Positions 1 to 7,533 of a DNA stretch of 31,314 nucleotides are shown in pieces. The position numbers were made by a program, and so were the translations under genes. Origin of the DNA: Deinococcus marmoris (GTDB lineage: Bacteria > Deinococcota > Deinococci > Deinococcales > Deinococcaceae); assembly GCF_001949125.1 (NCBI RefSeq), contig NZ_MSTI01000104.1, forward strand, positions 1 to 31,314, in the 5' to 3' direction. The notes under the pieces are model-generated. The model had not been told where the DNA came from and did not search any database. It worked only from the letters and a program-made list of their open reading frames with translations. Position 1 is the stretch's first letter, and every line of letters begins with the position of its first letter.

Positions 1-300
1 TCCCAGACCGCCATTCACCCTGAAACTGAATTGGTTGCCGATGCTGGCTATCAGGGCGTTCAACACCAACACCCGCTGTGCCATACACCGCACAAAGCGA
101 GCAAGAAACGCAAGCTCACTCCGGCACAGAAAGCAGAAAATCTTCGACTGGCACGCTTCAGAATCGCTGTTGAGCATGTTATTCGTCGGCTCAAGATTTT
201 TCGAGTGTTGAAGGAAACGTATCGCCATCGGCGAAAGCGGTTCAGCCTCCGAGTCAACCTCATCGCCGCCATCTGCAACGCCACCGCTAAATGTGCCTGA
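1..300 (+). CDS. IS5-family DDE transposase, C-terminal part
   Basis: The reading frame is open from base 1 and encodes the last 99 residues of a DDE transposase. Visible hallmarks are DAGYQG (a catalytic-Asp region of DDE_Tnp_4-type enzymes) and a basic segment containing VEHVIRRLK, where the Glu is the likely third catalytic acid. It is followed by the RRKRFSLRVNLIA tail typical of IS5-group proteins. The N-terminal helix-turn-helix and first catalytic Asp lie upstream of the window. The family is called from memory of these motifs. Whether the complete element is active cannot be judged from this fragment. Confidence 0.75.
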   Translation, partial: SQTAIHPETELVADAGYQGVQHQHPLCHTPHKASKKRKLTPAQKAENLRLARFRIAVEHVIRRLKIFRVLKETYRHRRKRFSLRVNLIAAICNATAKCA

Positions 301-315
301 CTTTCGCAAGAGGTC
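1..315 (+). mobile_element. 3' end of an IS5-type insertion sequence (truncated by window start)
   Basis: The window opens inside an insertion sequence. The transposase reading frame ends at 300 and is followed by TTTCGCAAGAGGTC (302-315), which resembles the short terminal inverted repeats of IS5-type elements. It runs into CTAG (315-318), a plausible CTAR-type target. The left end lies outside the window, so inverted-repeat identity and target duplication cannot be checked. The exact right boundary is inferred. Confidence 0.6.
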
Positions 316-349
316 TAGTGAATCCCTGTCCGTGGCGTCTGACTGGGTC

Positions 350-1882
350 TTACTTGGTTTCCCAGAGGTAGGCCTTGTCGTCGTAACGGCCCCCGGCGGG
401 CGCGGGTGTCCAGATGAAGTTGCTCAGCTTGGTGCTGACTCCGCCGAAACGCTTGGCGCTCCACAGCACGTCCCAGGGAAGCTGCTTGTTCACCAGCGCG
501 CACATGTCCTGATACGCCTTGGTGCGCGTGGACACCGAGGTGGTTTCCTGACCCTGCTCGAAGAGCTTGTTCAGCGCGGGGATGCTGACCTTCATGCGGT
601 TGGTGCCGTTGGGCGGGATGAAGTCCGAGTGCATGCTCGGGTACAGCGTGTCGGGATCGGGGCCGTTGCCGATGCCCGCGTAGACCATCGTGAAGTCGTT
701 CCCGCCCGTGATCTGGTTATAGGTGGGGACGTCCACGAAGCGCGGCGCGATCTTGAAGCCCACCTGCCCCAGCATCTGCTGCAACGTCACCAGCACGTCC
801 TTGCTGAGCTGATCGGAATAGTACGTGATGACTTCCACCGACTTGCCGCTGTCCCAGCCCGCCGCCTTCAGCAGTTGCCTCGCCTGATCCTGGTTGTAGG
901 CGTAGGCGTTGATGCCCTTGGGCACGTACTTAGTGTTGGTCACCGGGCAGTTGGCCACTTCCGCGCCGCCGCCGTAGAGCTGCTTGACGATGGTATCGCG
1001 GTCGATGGCCTGCAAGATGGCCTGCCGGATACGCACGTCCTTGAGCAGCGGCGAGGCGTTGTTAAAGCCCAGATAGTTGGCCACCTGCGAGGAGCCGTCG
1101 AGAATCTTGACGGCATTGCCGTTGAAGGTCTTGGTGTCATCCAGCGTCAGGTAGGAAAAGTCGATGTCGCCGCTCTTGAGGGCCACCACTGCCGCCGCCT
1201 GCTCCTTGAAGTAACGGTTCACCAGCCGGTCCACCTTCGGCTTGCCCCGGAAGTAATCCGCGTTGGCGACCAGTTCCACGTACTGATCGGGCACCAGCTT
1301 GTTCCATTTGAACGGCCCGGTGCCGACCGGGTTGGTGCGCCACCACGCGGCGTTGCGCAGGTCCTTGGCCGCCATCTTGCCCAGCGCGTGCTGCGGCAGG
1401 ATCATGAAGTTGGTCATGGCATCCAGCAGCGCGGCGTTGGGTTTGCTGAGGGTCAGGACCACGGTGCGGGCGTTGGGGGTCTGGATCTTGGTGATGTTGC
1501 CGAACTTGGCCGCAAAGCCGCTGCCGGAATCCGGGTTGTTGGCGAGGTCCAGGCTGAACTTGACGTCGGCGGAGGTGAAGGGCTTGCCGTCGTGCCACTT
1601 GATGCCGTCGCGCAGCACGAAGGTGTACTTCTTGCCGCCGTCGGCCACGGTCCACGACGAGGCCAGATCGCCGCTGATCTTTTTGAAGGCCGGATCGTAC
1701 AGCACCAGCGTCGAGAAATACTTGTTGAGCCAGGTGAAGCCCGCCGTGTTGGTTAGGGGGTTGAACTGCCCCGGTGCGCCGCCGGGTCCCTGGTCAAAGG
1801 CTCCGGTGATGACCTTGTCGGCGGAGGCGCTGCCCAGCGTGCAAAGGGCAAAGGTCAGGGCGAGCAAAGAACGTTTCATCAT
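350..1882 (-). CDS. ABC transporter substrate-binding protein, SBP family 5 (DppA/OppA type)
   Basis: A 510-residue periplasmic binding protein. Residues 1-21 form a signal peptide (basic MKR, hydrophobic core, Ala-rich end). The SBP_bac_5 fold is recognisable from LASSWTVADGGKKYTFVLRDGIKWHDGKPFTS-type sequence around residues 70-105, GTGPFKW, and LGFNN with DVRIRQAI in the hinge region. The start is ATG 1882, with AGGAG about 8 bases upstream. It lies 45 bp after the GntR gene on the same strand and is probably co-transcribed with it. No permease or ATPase follows: the IS end comes about 35 bp after the stop. Family members bind peptides, nickel, oligosaccharides or, in some sialate importers (SatA and SiaE types), sialic acid. 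The NanM-like neighbour makes a sialate-type ligand worth considering, but this is inference. Confidence 0.85.
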   Translation of the reverse strand: MMKRSLLALTFALCTLGSASADKVITGAFDQGPGGAPGQFNPLTNTAGFTWLNKYFSTLVLYDPAFKKISGDLASSWTVADGGKKYTFVLRDGIKWHDGKPFTSADVKFSLDLANNPDSGSGFAAKFGNITKIQTPNARTVVLTLSKPNAALLDAMTNFMILPQHALGKMAAKDLRNAAWWRTNPVGTGPFKWNKLVPDQYVELVANADYFRGKPKVDRLVNRYFKEQAAAVVALKSGDIDFSYLTLDDTKTFNGNAVKILDGSSQVANYLGFNNASPLLKDVRIRQAILQAIDRDTIVKQLYGGGAEVANCPVTNTKYVPKGINAYAYNQDQARQLLKAAGWDSGKSVEVITYYSDQLSKDVLVTLQQMLGQVGFKIAPRFVDVPTYNQITGGNDFTMVYAGIGNGPDPDTLYPSMHSDFIPPNGTNRMKVSIPALNKLFEQGQETTSVSTRTKAYQDMCALVNKQLPWDVLWSAKRFGGVSTKLSNFIWTPAPAGGRYDDKAYLWETK

Positions 1883-1927
1883 GGTGGGTCTCCTGTTTCT
1901 GAATTGGAGCGAATGGACGGAGTAACG

Positions 1928-2680
1928 TTATTTCTGGATAGGTTGGCGTCGTCTGGGTGGGTCTGAGGGCTGAGATTTAGCGGGGGTTTGTAAATCGCCT
2001 GAAATCTGGGGATCAAGACGTTCCTTGATCTGCCGGAAGTGGCCGTGCATGGCCCGCGTGAGCTGCTCTGCTTCGCCGGCCCGCAGCGCCTCAACGATGG
2101 CGACATGGTCCTGCGCGGTTTGTTCCAGGTTCCAGTGGGTCACGCCCGTGCTGCCGTGCAGCCGCCGGAACACTTCCCAGAACAGTTGCACCAGGCGGTT
2201 CAGGAAGGGGTTGTTCAGCGGGCGGTACAGCGTCAGGTGAAACTCACGGTCCTCGTCCTCGAAAGTCTCCCCCGTCTGCGCCTTCAGGACCATCTGACAG
2301 GCCAGCGCGTCCAGTTCGGTGATCTGTTCGGGGCTGGCCTGGCTGGCGACCATGCCTACCAGCCCCTCCTCCAGCGCCGTGCGGACCTGAAGCAAATCGC
2401 GCAGGGACTGGCCGTCGCTGGCAAACGAGTAGGGCAGATTCTCGAAAATGCTGTCGAAGGTGAATGCCTTGACGTAGATGCCCTCGCCCTGACGTGCCTC
2501 CAGAATCCCCACGGCTTCCAGGGTCTTGACACCCTCGCGCAGCGACAGGCGGCTCATGCCCATGTCCTTGGCAAGCTGGCCTTCAGAGGGCAGAGGATCG
2601 CCGGGTTGCAATTGATGGTCTTCGATGTACTGCTTGATCGACGTCTGGGCCTGTCGGTATGCGGGAACGCGGGCAGCCAT
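1928..2680 (-). CDS. GntR-family transcriptional regulator, FadR/FCD subfamily (NanR-like context)
   Basis: A 250-residue one-component regulator. Residues 8-72 are a winged helix-turn-helix (LPSEGQLAKDMGMSRLSLRE, then GILEARQGEGIYV in the wing). Residues about 93-217 are an all-helical FCD ligand domain with the usual metal set visible: Asp144, His148, His192 and His214. The C-terminal 30 residues are polar and probably disordered. The start is ATG 2680, preceded by a near-perfect AAAGGAGG. Its own promoter region holds a perfect 14-bp palindrome at 2732-2745. The same motif occurs before the divergent kelch gene and before the oxidoreductase pair, so it probably represses all three units and itself. 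E. coli NanR belongs to this same subfamily. The effector is unknown; a sialate or sugar acid is the best guess. Confidence 0.88.
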   Translation of the reverse strand: MAARVPAYRQAQTSIKQYIEDHQLQPGDPLPSEGQLAKDMGMSRLSLREGVKTLEAVGILEARQGEGIYVKAFTFDSIFENLPYSFASDGQSLRDLLQVRTALEEGLVGMVASQASPEQITELDALACQMVLKAQTGETFEDEDREFHLTLYRPLNNPFLNRLVQLFWEVFRRLHGSTGVTHWNLEQTAQDHVAIVEALRAGEAEQLTRAMHGHFRQIKERLDPQISGDLQTPAKSQPSDPPRRRQPIQK

Positions 2681-2731
2681 AAACCTCCTTTGGACGATGT
2701 CGGATCACTTCTGGAATTCAGTGAATCTGAC

Positions 2732-2745
2732 ATCAGATATCTGAT
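2732..2745. promoter_or_regulatory. Probable GntR operator 1 (upstream of regulator gene)
   Basis: ATCAGATATCTGAT is a perfect 14-bp palindrome. It lies about 52 bp upstream of the GntR ATG, just downstream of a possible minus-strand promoter with -35 TTGACA at 2784-2779 and a weak -10 TAAGCT at 2761-2756. Binding near +5 to +20 would block transcription, consistent with autorepression. The same core recurs at 2866-2882 and 6023-6034. Confidence 0.7.
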
Positions 2746-2820
2746 AGGTAGGACGAGCTTACGGGAAGGGGGCAGTTCTGTCAACTGCCACATGATTCCA
2801 GGCACACCAGAACTGCGCAC

Positions 2821-2850
2821 TTGACATCCGACTTTTACGCCAAGTACAGT
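2821..2850 (+). promoter_or_regulatory. Promoter of the nanM-like gene
   Basis: TTGACA at 2821-2826 and TACAGT at 2845-2850 are separated by 18 bp. The -35 is a perfect sigma-70 consensus and the -10 fits the TAnnnT pattern. The predicted start of transcription is near 2857, so operator 2 at 2866-2882 falls at about +10. Confidence 0.6.
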
Positions 2851-2864
2851 TCATCTCACCACAA

Positions 2865-2882
2865 GTCAGATATCAGATATCT
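2865..2882. promoter_or_regulatory. Probable GntR operator 2 (upstream of the nanM-like gene)
   Basis: The stretch GTCAGATATCAGATATCT contains TCAGATATCAGATA, a 13/14 match to the TCAGATATCTGATA consensus from the other two sites. It also forms its own 7+1+7 palindrome (AGATATC-A-GATATCT, 2868-2882). Its position just after the predicted transcription start suits a repressor roadblock. Confidence 0.65.
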
Positions 2883-2938
2883 AAGAACCGGCCCAACTTG
2901 GCGTCCGTGTTCGCCGTCTCTCGCCCTTTGGAGGCCCC

Positions 2939-4066
2939 ATGAAGACCGTGACCCTGCTTGCCGCACTGCTGATCACCACCGCCGCCGCACAGACCCAGAC
3001 CTACCCTGACCTGCCCACCGGCATCAAAAACGGTGTGGGCGGCCTGATCGGCACCACCATCTACGCCGGACTGGGCACGGCGGGCCAGAAGTTCTACGCC
3101 CTGAACCTGTCGGATTCAGTCAAAGGCTGGGCCGAGATGGCCGCCTTTCCTGGCCCGGCCCGCGATCAGGCGTCCGCCGCCGTGGTCAGCGGCAAACTGT
3201 ACGTGTTCGGCGGCATGGGCAAGACCACACCCGAGGCCACCAGCTCGGTCTTTAACCAGGTTCACGCCTACGATCCGGCCAGCAACACCTGGCAGGAACT
3301 GAAGACCCGCGCGCCCGTGGACATCGGCGGCGGCACGGCGGTGGCCCAGGGGGACAGCATCCTGCTGTTCGGCGGCGTCAACCGCAACATCTTCAACGGG
3401 TACTTCACGGATATCGCCGCTGCCGGGACCGACAAGGCCGCCAGCGACGCCGTGGCCCTGGCCTACTTCAGCGGACGCCCCCAGGACTACTTCTTCGGCA
3501 AGGACGTGCAGAGCTACACCCCGGCCACCAACACCTGGCAGTCGCTGGGCACCGCGCCCTTCACGGGCCGCGCCGGGGCCGCCATCAGCCTCCAGGGCGA
3601 CACCCTGACGGTGGTGAGCGGCGAGATCAAGCCCGGTCTGCGCACGGCACAGGCAGGCCGCGCCACTGTGAAGGACGGTGCCGTGAGCTGGAGCGAGGTG
3701 TCCAACCTGCCGGGTGCGGCGGACGGCGCGGTCCAGGAGGGCGTGGCCGGGGCCTTTACCGGCTCCAGCATGGGCGCTTTGCTGGTGGCCGGTGGTGCCA
3801 ACTTCCCCGGCAGCACCGCCAAGTTTAGAAGCGGCGTGCAGTACGCCCATCAGGGCCTGACCAAGACCTGGCGCAGCGACATCTACGCGCTGCGCGGCGA
3901 CAAATGGAGCGTGGTGGGCCAGTTGCCGCAGCCCCAGGCTTCGGGCATCAGCATCCAGCGCGGCGACGAGGTCATTCTGGTGGGCGGCGAAGTACAGGGC
4001 GGCGACGCCAGCACCAAGGTCATGTCCATCACCCTGAAGGGCGATAGTGTGGAGATCAAGGACTGA
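2939..4066 (+). CDS. nanM: Periplasmic kelch-repeat N-acetylneuraminate epimerase (NanM type)
   Basis: A 375-residue secreted beta-propeller; residues 1-17 look like a signal peptide. Kelch-type strands recur (LYVFGG, ILLFGGVN, LLVAGGANF, VILVGGE). Several segments agree with what I recall of E. coli NanM (368 residues): GxARDQAS, GGVNRNIFNGYF, DYFF, GEIKPGLRT and YAHQGL. NanM speeds interconversion of alpha- and beta-sialic acid anomers in the periplasm. The start is ATG 2939 with TTTGGAGG 4 bases upstream. The gene is alone in its transcript, between operator 2 and a strong terminator. It is divergent from, and probably co-regulated with, the GntR and binding-protein genes. The fold is near certain. 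The substrate rests on family similarity, and a related sugar acid is possible. Confidence 0.85.
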   Translation: MKTVTLLAALLITTAAAQTQTYPDLPTGIKNGVGGLIGTTIYAGLGTAGQKFYALNLSDSVKGWAEMAAFPGPARDQASAAVVSGKLYVFGGMGKTTPEATSSVFNQVHAYDPASNTWQELKTRAPVDIGGGTAVAQGDSILLFGGVNRNIFNGYFTDIAAAGTDKAASDAVALAYFSGRPQDYFFGKDVQSYTPATNTWQSLGTAPFTGRAGAAISLQGDTLTVVSGEIKPGLRTAQAGRATVKDGAVSWSEVSNLPGAADGAVQEGVAGAFTGSSMGALLVAGGANFPGSTAKFRSGVQYAHQGLTKTWRSDIYALRGDKWSVVGQLPQPQASGISIQRGDEVILVGGEVQGGDASTKVMSITLKGDSVEIKD

Positions 4067-4084
4067 GCAGCCAGATATAGAGAG

Positions 4085-4116
4085 GGGGCCGACTGTTGCG
4101 ACGGTTGGCCCCTTTT
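4085..4116 (+). terminator. Intrinsic terminator after the nanM-like gene
   Basis: GGGGCCGACTG (4085-4095) pairs with CGGTTGGCCCC (4102-4112) in an 11-bp stem with two G-U pairs and a 6-base loop, followed by TTTT (4113-4116). It ends 3 bases before the stop of the convergent oxidoreductase gene. Confidence 0.85.
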
Positions 4117-4119
4117 CAT

Positions 4120-5100
4120 TCACCCCAGCGAAATCTCGCGCTCCTGGATGGCGGAATCCTCGGCGGCGAAAACGACATCCATGACGGAGCCTGCAAACTC
4201 CAGCGTGACCCTGGGAAGCTGGCCAGATTCGGCCCAGGCACGTAATTCCACCCATTCCTGCGCCAGCGCGGCGAGCGTCAGGTTGTCCGGGAGGGTGAGT
4301 GATACAGCAGTCCAGCCGTCGTTCTGTCCGATCTCCAGACTGTCGGGGGTAACGCGCAGGCTGCCGCCCTCGCACAGGATGGTGGTGGCGTTGATCGGCC
4401 CGCCCTGGGCGTAGCCGTAACTGCCCACCATCCCCGCACCGCCGCCCGCAAAGCGCAGGAACAGACTCGCCAGATCGTCGGCCTGCTGATCGTGAAGGTG
4501 GATGCCGATCACTGCGCCGACAGATTGCACCGGCCTGTCCATCAACCACATCAATCGGTCCAGGGCGTGGATTCCGGCGGTCAGCAGCATCCCGCCGCCG
4601 CGTTCACGGTTCAGATGCCAGTCGCGGCGATTGGCCTCCATCCAGCGTTTCTGGAACACGCTCTGTCCGCTGAGGGGGCGGCCCAGCTCGCCACTGTCGA
4701 TGATCTGTCTGGCCCGGCTGAATCCGGGGAAGTAATGGCTGGTGAAGCCGACGAGACACGGTACGCCAGCGTCACGAGCGGCATCTAGAACGGCATGGGT
4801 GTCCGTAAAATTCGTGGCGACCGGTTTTTCCAATAGCAGCGGTTTACCGCCAGCAATGGCTTGTAGCGCCAGCGGAGCGTGGTACTCGTGCGGCGCGGCG
4901 ATCAGCACGGCGTCCACATCCGGGGCGGCCAGCAAGGCTTCGGCATCGGCGTGGACACGCCCCCCGTACTGGGCGGCGAACGTGGTGGCCGTTTCCAGCG
5001 ACCCGCTGCTGACGCCTGTGACCGCAAAACCCTCCAGCATGGCGAGGGCCTGCGCGTGCTGTTCGGCCCACCAACCCGCGCCCAGAATACCGACCCTCAC
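4120..5100 (-). CDS. Gfo/Idh/MocA-family oxidoreductase (second gene of pair)
   Basis: A 326-residue NAD(P)-dependent sugar or sugar-derivative dehydrogenase. The Rossmann start is GILGAGWWAEQHAQA, EKPVA (around residue 93) supplies the family Lys, and GGGMLLTAGIHALDRL holds the catalytic-type His. The usual Asp three positions before that Gly is Thr here, so catalytic details may differ from inositol dehydrogenase. The start is GTG 5100, overlapping the upstream gene's TGA as GTGA, so the two are translationally coupled. The upstream operator at 6023-6034 should control both. Family members oxidise, reduce or epimerise sugars; E. coli YjhC, a relative, processes anhydro-sialic acid. The actual substrate is unknown. 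Confidence 0.85.
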   Translation of the reverse strand: MRVGILGAGWWAEQHAQALAMLEGFAVTGVSSGSLETATTFAAQYGGRVHADAEALLAAPDVDAVLIAAPHEYHAPLALQAIAGGKPLLLEKPVATNFTDTHAVLDAARDAGVPCLVGFTSHYFPGFSRARQIIDSGELGRPLSGQSVFQKRWMEANRRDWHLNRERGGGMLLTAGIHALDRLMWLMDRPVQSVGAVIGIHLHDQQADDLASLFLRFAGGGAGMVGSYGYAQGGPINATTILCEGGSLRVTPDSLEIGQNDGWTAVSLTLPDNLTLAALAQEWVELRAWAESGQLPRVTLEFAGSVMDVVFAAEDSAIQEREISLG

Positions 5101-6011
5101 GCGTCCGCCCAGACCGCGCGGGCGTAACAGGCGTCGATCACGCGCATGGCGGCCAGATGGTCCGCAAGGGAATGGGGAGCGAGTCCGCCAGCTTCAAGCG
5201 CCTGCACCGTGGCGGCAGCAAACTGCTCGTAACGGCGGGCCAGGGGCAGGACGGGCTGCACGCGGGTTTGACCGGAGTGGCGGTCTAGAACTGTCAGAGC
5301 CTGTCCATCATCACGCACGCTCAGGTTCTGATGGTGGCCGCTCAGCTCAAAGTCACTAGCCTCATCCAGAGCAGCGGTGTAGCCCACCTCGATCTGCCCG
5401 ATCACGCCGCCAGCCGACAGGGTCACGGCGGCATACTCCTCGGTCTCCATCTGAAACAGTCGGCGGCTCAGCACGCAGGAATGGACCTGAACTTCTCCAG
5501 TCGTGGCCTTTAGAAAAGCGCTGACGCCGTGGACGCCCAGATTCCGCAAGGCTCCGCCCCCCACCACGTCTGTTTGCATGACCCAGGGGACACCCCAGGC
5601 CGCATACCGCTCCGGCGAACCGTTGACCAGCCGGAAGCGCAGGTGCGAGAGCGGTCCCCCTAACTCTGGCGTGCAGACGTCCCAGAATTCATTCAGCAGA
5701 TGAGGCTGCGCCACGCTGACGAACGCGCCGCGTTGCTGTGCCAGGGCGGCCAGCGGTTCCAGCTCGTCTGCACAGCGCCCGACCGGCTTTTCGACCACCA
5801 CAGCCACTCCGGCCTCCACGGACCTCTGCACGTCGCGCAGCATGTCCTGCGGGGTTCCCAGCAGGATCAGGAGGTCAGGACGGCTGGCCAGAATCTCGTC
5901 GAGATCATCCTCCGCGCCCCTGCTGTCGTGCAGAGGCTGGCCAACGGCCCCGAATGCCTGGAGATACATGGGCCGATGCCAGTGCCCGCGATCAAAGAGA
6001 ACAATCTGCAC
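5097..6011 (-). CDS. Gfo/Idh/MocA-family oxidoreductase (first gene of pair)
   Basis: A 304-residue paralogue-like partner of the next gene. The N-terminus is VLFDRGHWHRPM rather than a normal GxGxxG, a variant seen in a subgroup of the family. EKPVG (around residue 95) and GGGALRNLGVHGVSAF keep the Lys and His positions. The GTG start at 6011 is chosen because the MQIVLFDRGHWH N-terminus fits the fold. No Shine-Dalgarno is visible. The operator begins only 12 bp upstream, so the mRNA leader must be very short or absent. Its final TGA overlaps the next GTG. Substrate unknown; the regulon context points to the same ligand as the NanM-like protein. Confidence 0.8.
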   Translation of the reverse strand: MQIVLFDRGHWHRPMYLQAFGAVGQPLHDSRGAEDDLDEILASRPDLLILLGTPQDMLRDVQRSVEAGVAVVVEKPVGRCADELEPLAALAQQRGAFVSVAQPHLLNEFWDVCTPELGGPLSHLRFRLVNGSPERYAAWGVPWVMQTDVVGGGALRNLGVHGVSAFLKATTGEVQVHSCVLSRRLFQMETEEYAAVTLSAGGVIGQIEVGYTAALDEASDFELSGHHQNLSVRDDGQALTVLDRHSGQTRVQPVLPLARRYEQFAAATVQALEAGGLAPHSLADHLAAMRVIDACYARAVWADA

Positions 6012-6022
6012 ACATCAGGTTA

Positions 6023-6041
6023 TCAGATATCTGACATTTTA
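6023..6041 (-). promoter_or_regulatory. Probable GntR operator 3 with overlapping -10 (oxidoreductase pair)
   Basis: TCAGATATCTGA (6023-6034) is a perfect 12-bp palindrome. On the minus strand TAAAAT (6041-6036) directly precedes it and could be the -10, placing transcription start inside the operator. No convincing -35 was found. Confidence 0.65.
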
Positions 6042-6237
6042 AATATTCGTCCTCAATTGCTCGCCTCGATTGCTTCCAGGCCCATGACCTCTCCACGCCG
6101 TAGGACAGGTCTGATTGACGCGAAGAGAGCAACTTCGATCACTACAGCGTTTCCAGCACCCTGCTGTTCTGTCGCCCTATCTCCAGTTGGCCTGAAGCAA
6201 AAAGGCGTGCCCGGTCCAGAATCGCAGCCAACCGGAC
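6042..6237. other. Intergenic spacer with no recognised feature
   Basis: This stretch lies between the divergent oxidoreductase and LacI-regulator promoters. I see no credible reading frame, RNA gene or strong hairpin in it. Confidence 0.5.
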
Positions 6238-6266
6238 TTGACATGACCGCACGTTCAGCCTAGTCT
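6238..6266 (+). promoter_or_regulatory. Promoter upstream of the LacI-type regulator
   Basis: TTGACA (6238-6243), a 17-bp spacer and TAGTCT (6261-6266) form a well-spaced sigma-70-type promoter. It gives a leader of about 250 bases before ATG 6523 that contains the LacI-type operator at 6329-6346. Confidence 0.6.
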
Positions 6267-6328
6267 CAGTCCATCAATTCCGGTTCAACAGCGTTCGAGG
6301 GCGAAAGCCTGAATTTTCTACCCGAGTT

Positions 6329-6346
6329 AGCGAAAGCGTTTTCGCT
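6329..6346. promoter_or_regulatory. LacI-family operator
   Basis: AGCGAAAGCGTTTTCGCT is an 18-bp near-perfect palindrome (8 of 9 base pairs) with the central CG typical of LacI/PurR-type sites. It lies 177 bp before the regulator's start codon, consistent with autoregulation and possibly control of the whole downstream operon. Confidence 0.7.
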
Positions 6347-6522
6347 CTGAACACGACAGGCATAACTGTGTGCCCGCCACCGTTCACAACAGAATTCGGC
6401 GAGATCCAACTTCTTCGGGGGTCCCTCTTGATGCAGGCCACGTCCAAACACACAAACACTTGCAGATGCCCGGTTTCTGGCCTGCTGGTGGATCTGTGTC
6501 GGTCCGCAGTCAGGTGCCCGGC

Positions 6523-7533
6523 ATGACCCGTCCCCCTGTCCGGCCCTCGATCAAGGAAGTGGCGCGGCTGTCCGGCGTCAGCATCGGCACCGTCTCGAAG
6601 TCGCTGAGTAGCGCCACAGACGTGTCTCAGGCCACCCGCGAGCGGGTCATGCGGGTGGCCGATCAGCTCCAGTACCGCCCGATGGCACTGGCGCGCGGTC
6701 TGGCGCAGGGGCGCAGCGGCAACATCGCGGTCACCCTCTCGGCCATCCACACCCCGGTGTTCCTGGATTCGTTTTACGCCGAGGTCCTGGGCGGCATCGA
6801 GACCGAGCTGGAGGCGCGCGGCCTGCACCTGCTGCTGACCAGCCTGAAGTCGGGGAACGATCTGCTGCAACTGGCCTCGGAGCGGCGCGCGGACGGCCTG
6901 ATCGTCATCGGCTTCGAGGTGCCCGAAGAGGTCTTGCAGCAGATCGCGCAGATGCAGCCGCTGGTGCTGGTGGACCGGCACGTCGCGGGCATTTCCTCGG
7001 TGATGTCGGACAACGCCGAGGGCACGCGGCGGGGCACCCAGCGGCTGATCGAACTGGGCCGCCGCCGCCTCATGTTCGTCTCGGAGCGGGCCACCATTCC
7101 CAATCTTCAGGACCGGCTGACTGGTTTTTTACAGGCGCTGACCGAGGCCCGGCTGGACCCGCAGGCCGCGCCGGTCCACGCCCACGCTGAGGACGATGCG
7201 CTCCCGGTGGAAGAGGTGCTGGCCACCATCCGTCGGGAGCGCATCGACGCGGTGGTCTGCGGAAATGACCGCGTGGCCTACAAGATCCTGGCTGCCCTTG
7301 ACCACGCAGGCGTGCAGGTCCCGGAGCAGGTGGCGGTGCTGGGCTACGACGGGCTGCGTTACCCGCTGGAGGGCCTGCGCCGCCTGAGCAGCGTCAGCGT
7401 GGATAAGGGCGCGATGGGGGCCACCGGGGCACGGCTGCTGCTGGGCCAGATCGATCAGCCGGGCAGCCCGGTCCAGCAGGTCGTCATTCCCACCACCTTC
7501 CAGCAGGGGTCCACCACCCCGGAGCCGCTGTGA
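6523..7533 (+). CDS. LacI-family transcriptional regulator
   Basis: A 336-residue sugar-responsive repressor. An N-terminal helix-turn-helix (IKEVARLSGVSIGTVSKSL, about residues 7-25) and hinge helix (QYRPMALARGLAQG) precede a periplasmic-binding-protein-like domain with DGLIVIGFE, VLVDRHV, AVVCGNDRVAYKIL and VAVLGYDGL. The frame is open further upstream to 6370, but ATG 6523 starts right before the DNA-binding domain and is preferred; its SD (CAGG) is weak. It heads the transporter and mannosidase cluster and very probably responds to the imported sugar or an intermediate. The stop lies in the first copy of a 15-base tandem repeat. Confidence 0.85.
   Translation: MTRPPVRPSIKEVARLSGVSIGTVSKSLSSATDVSQATRERVMRVADQLQYRPMALARGLAQGRSGNIAVTLSAIHTPVFLDSFYAEVLGGIETELEARGLHLLLTSLKSGNDLLQLASERRADGLIVIGFEVPEEVLQQIAQMQPLVLVDRHVAGISSVMSDNAEGTRRGTQRLIELGRRRLMFVSERATIPNLQDRLTGFLQALTEARLDPQAAPVHAHAEDDALPVEEVLATIRRERIDAVVCGNDRVAYKILAALDHAGVQVPEQVAVLGYDGLRYPLEGLRRLSSVSVDKGAMGATGARLLLGQIDQPGSPVQQVVIPTTFQQGSTTPEPL

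Noticed and set aside
293..1756. 487-codon plus-strand frame opposite the binding-protein gene
   Set aside because: Antisense shadow with Val/Gly/Arg-rich low-complexity product. The minus strand encodes a complete SBP family 5 protein with signal peptide and ribosome site.
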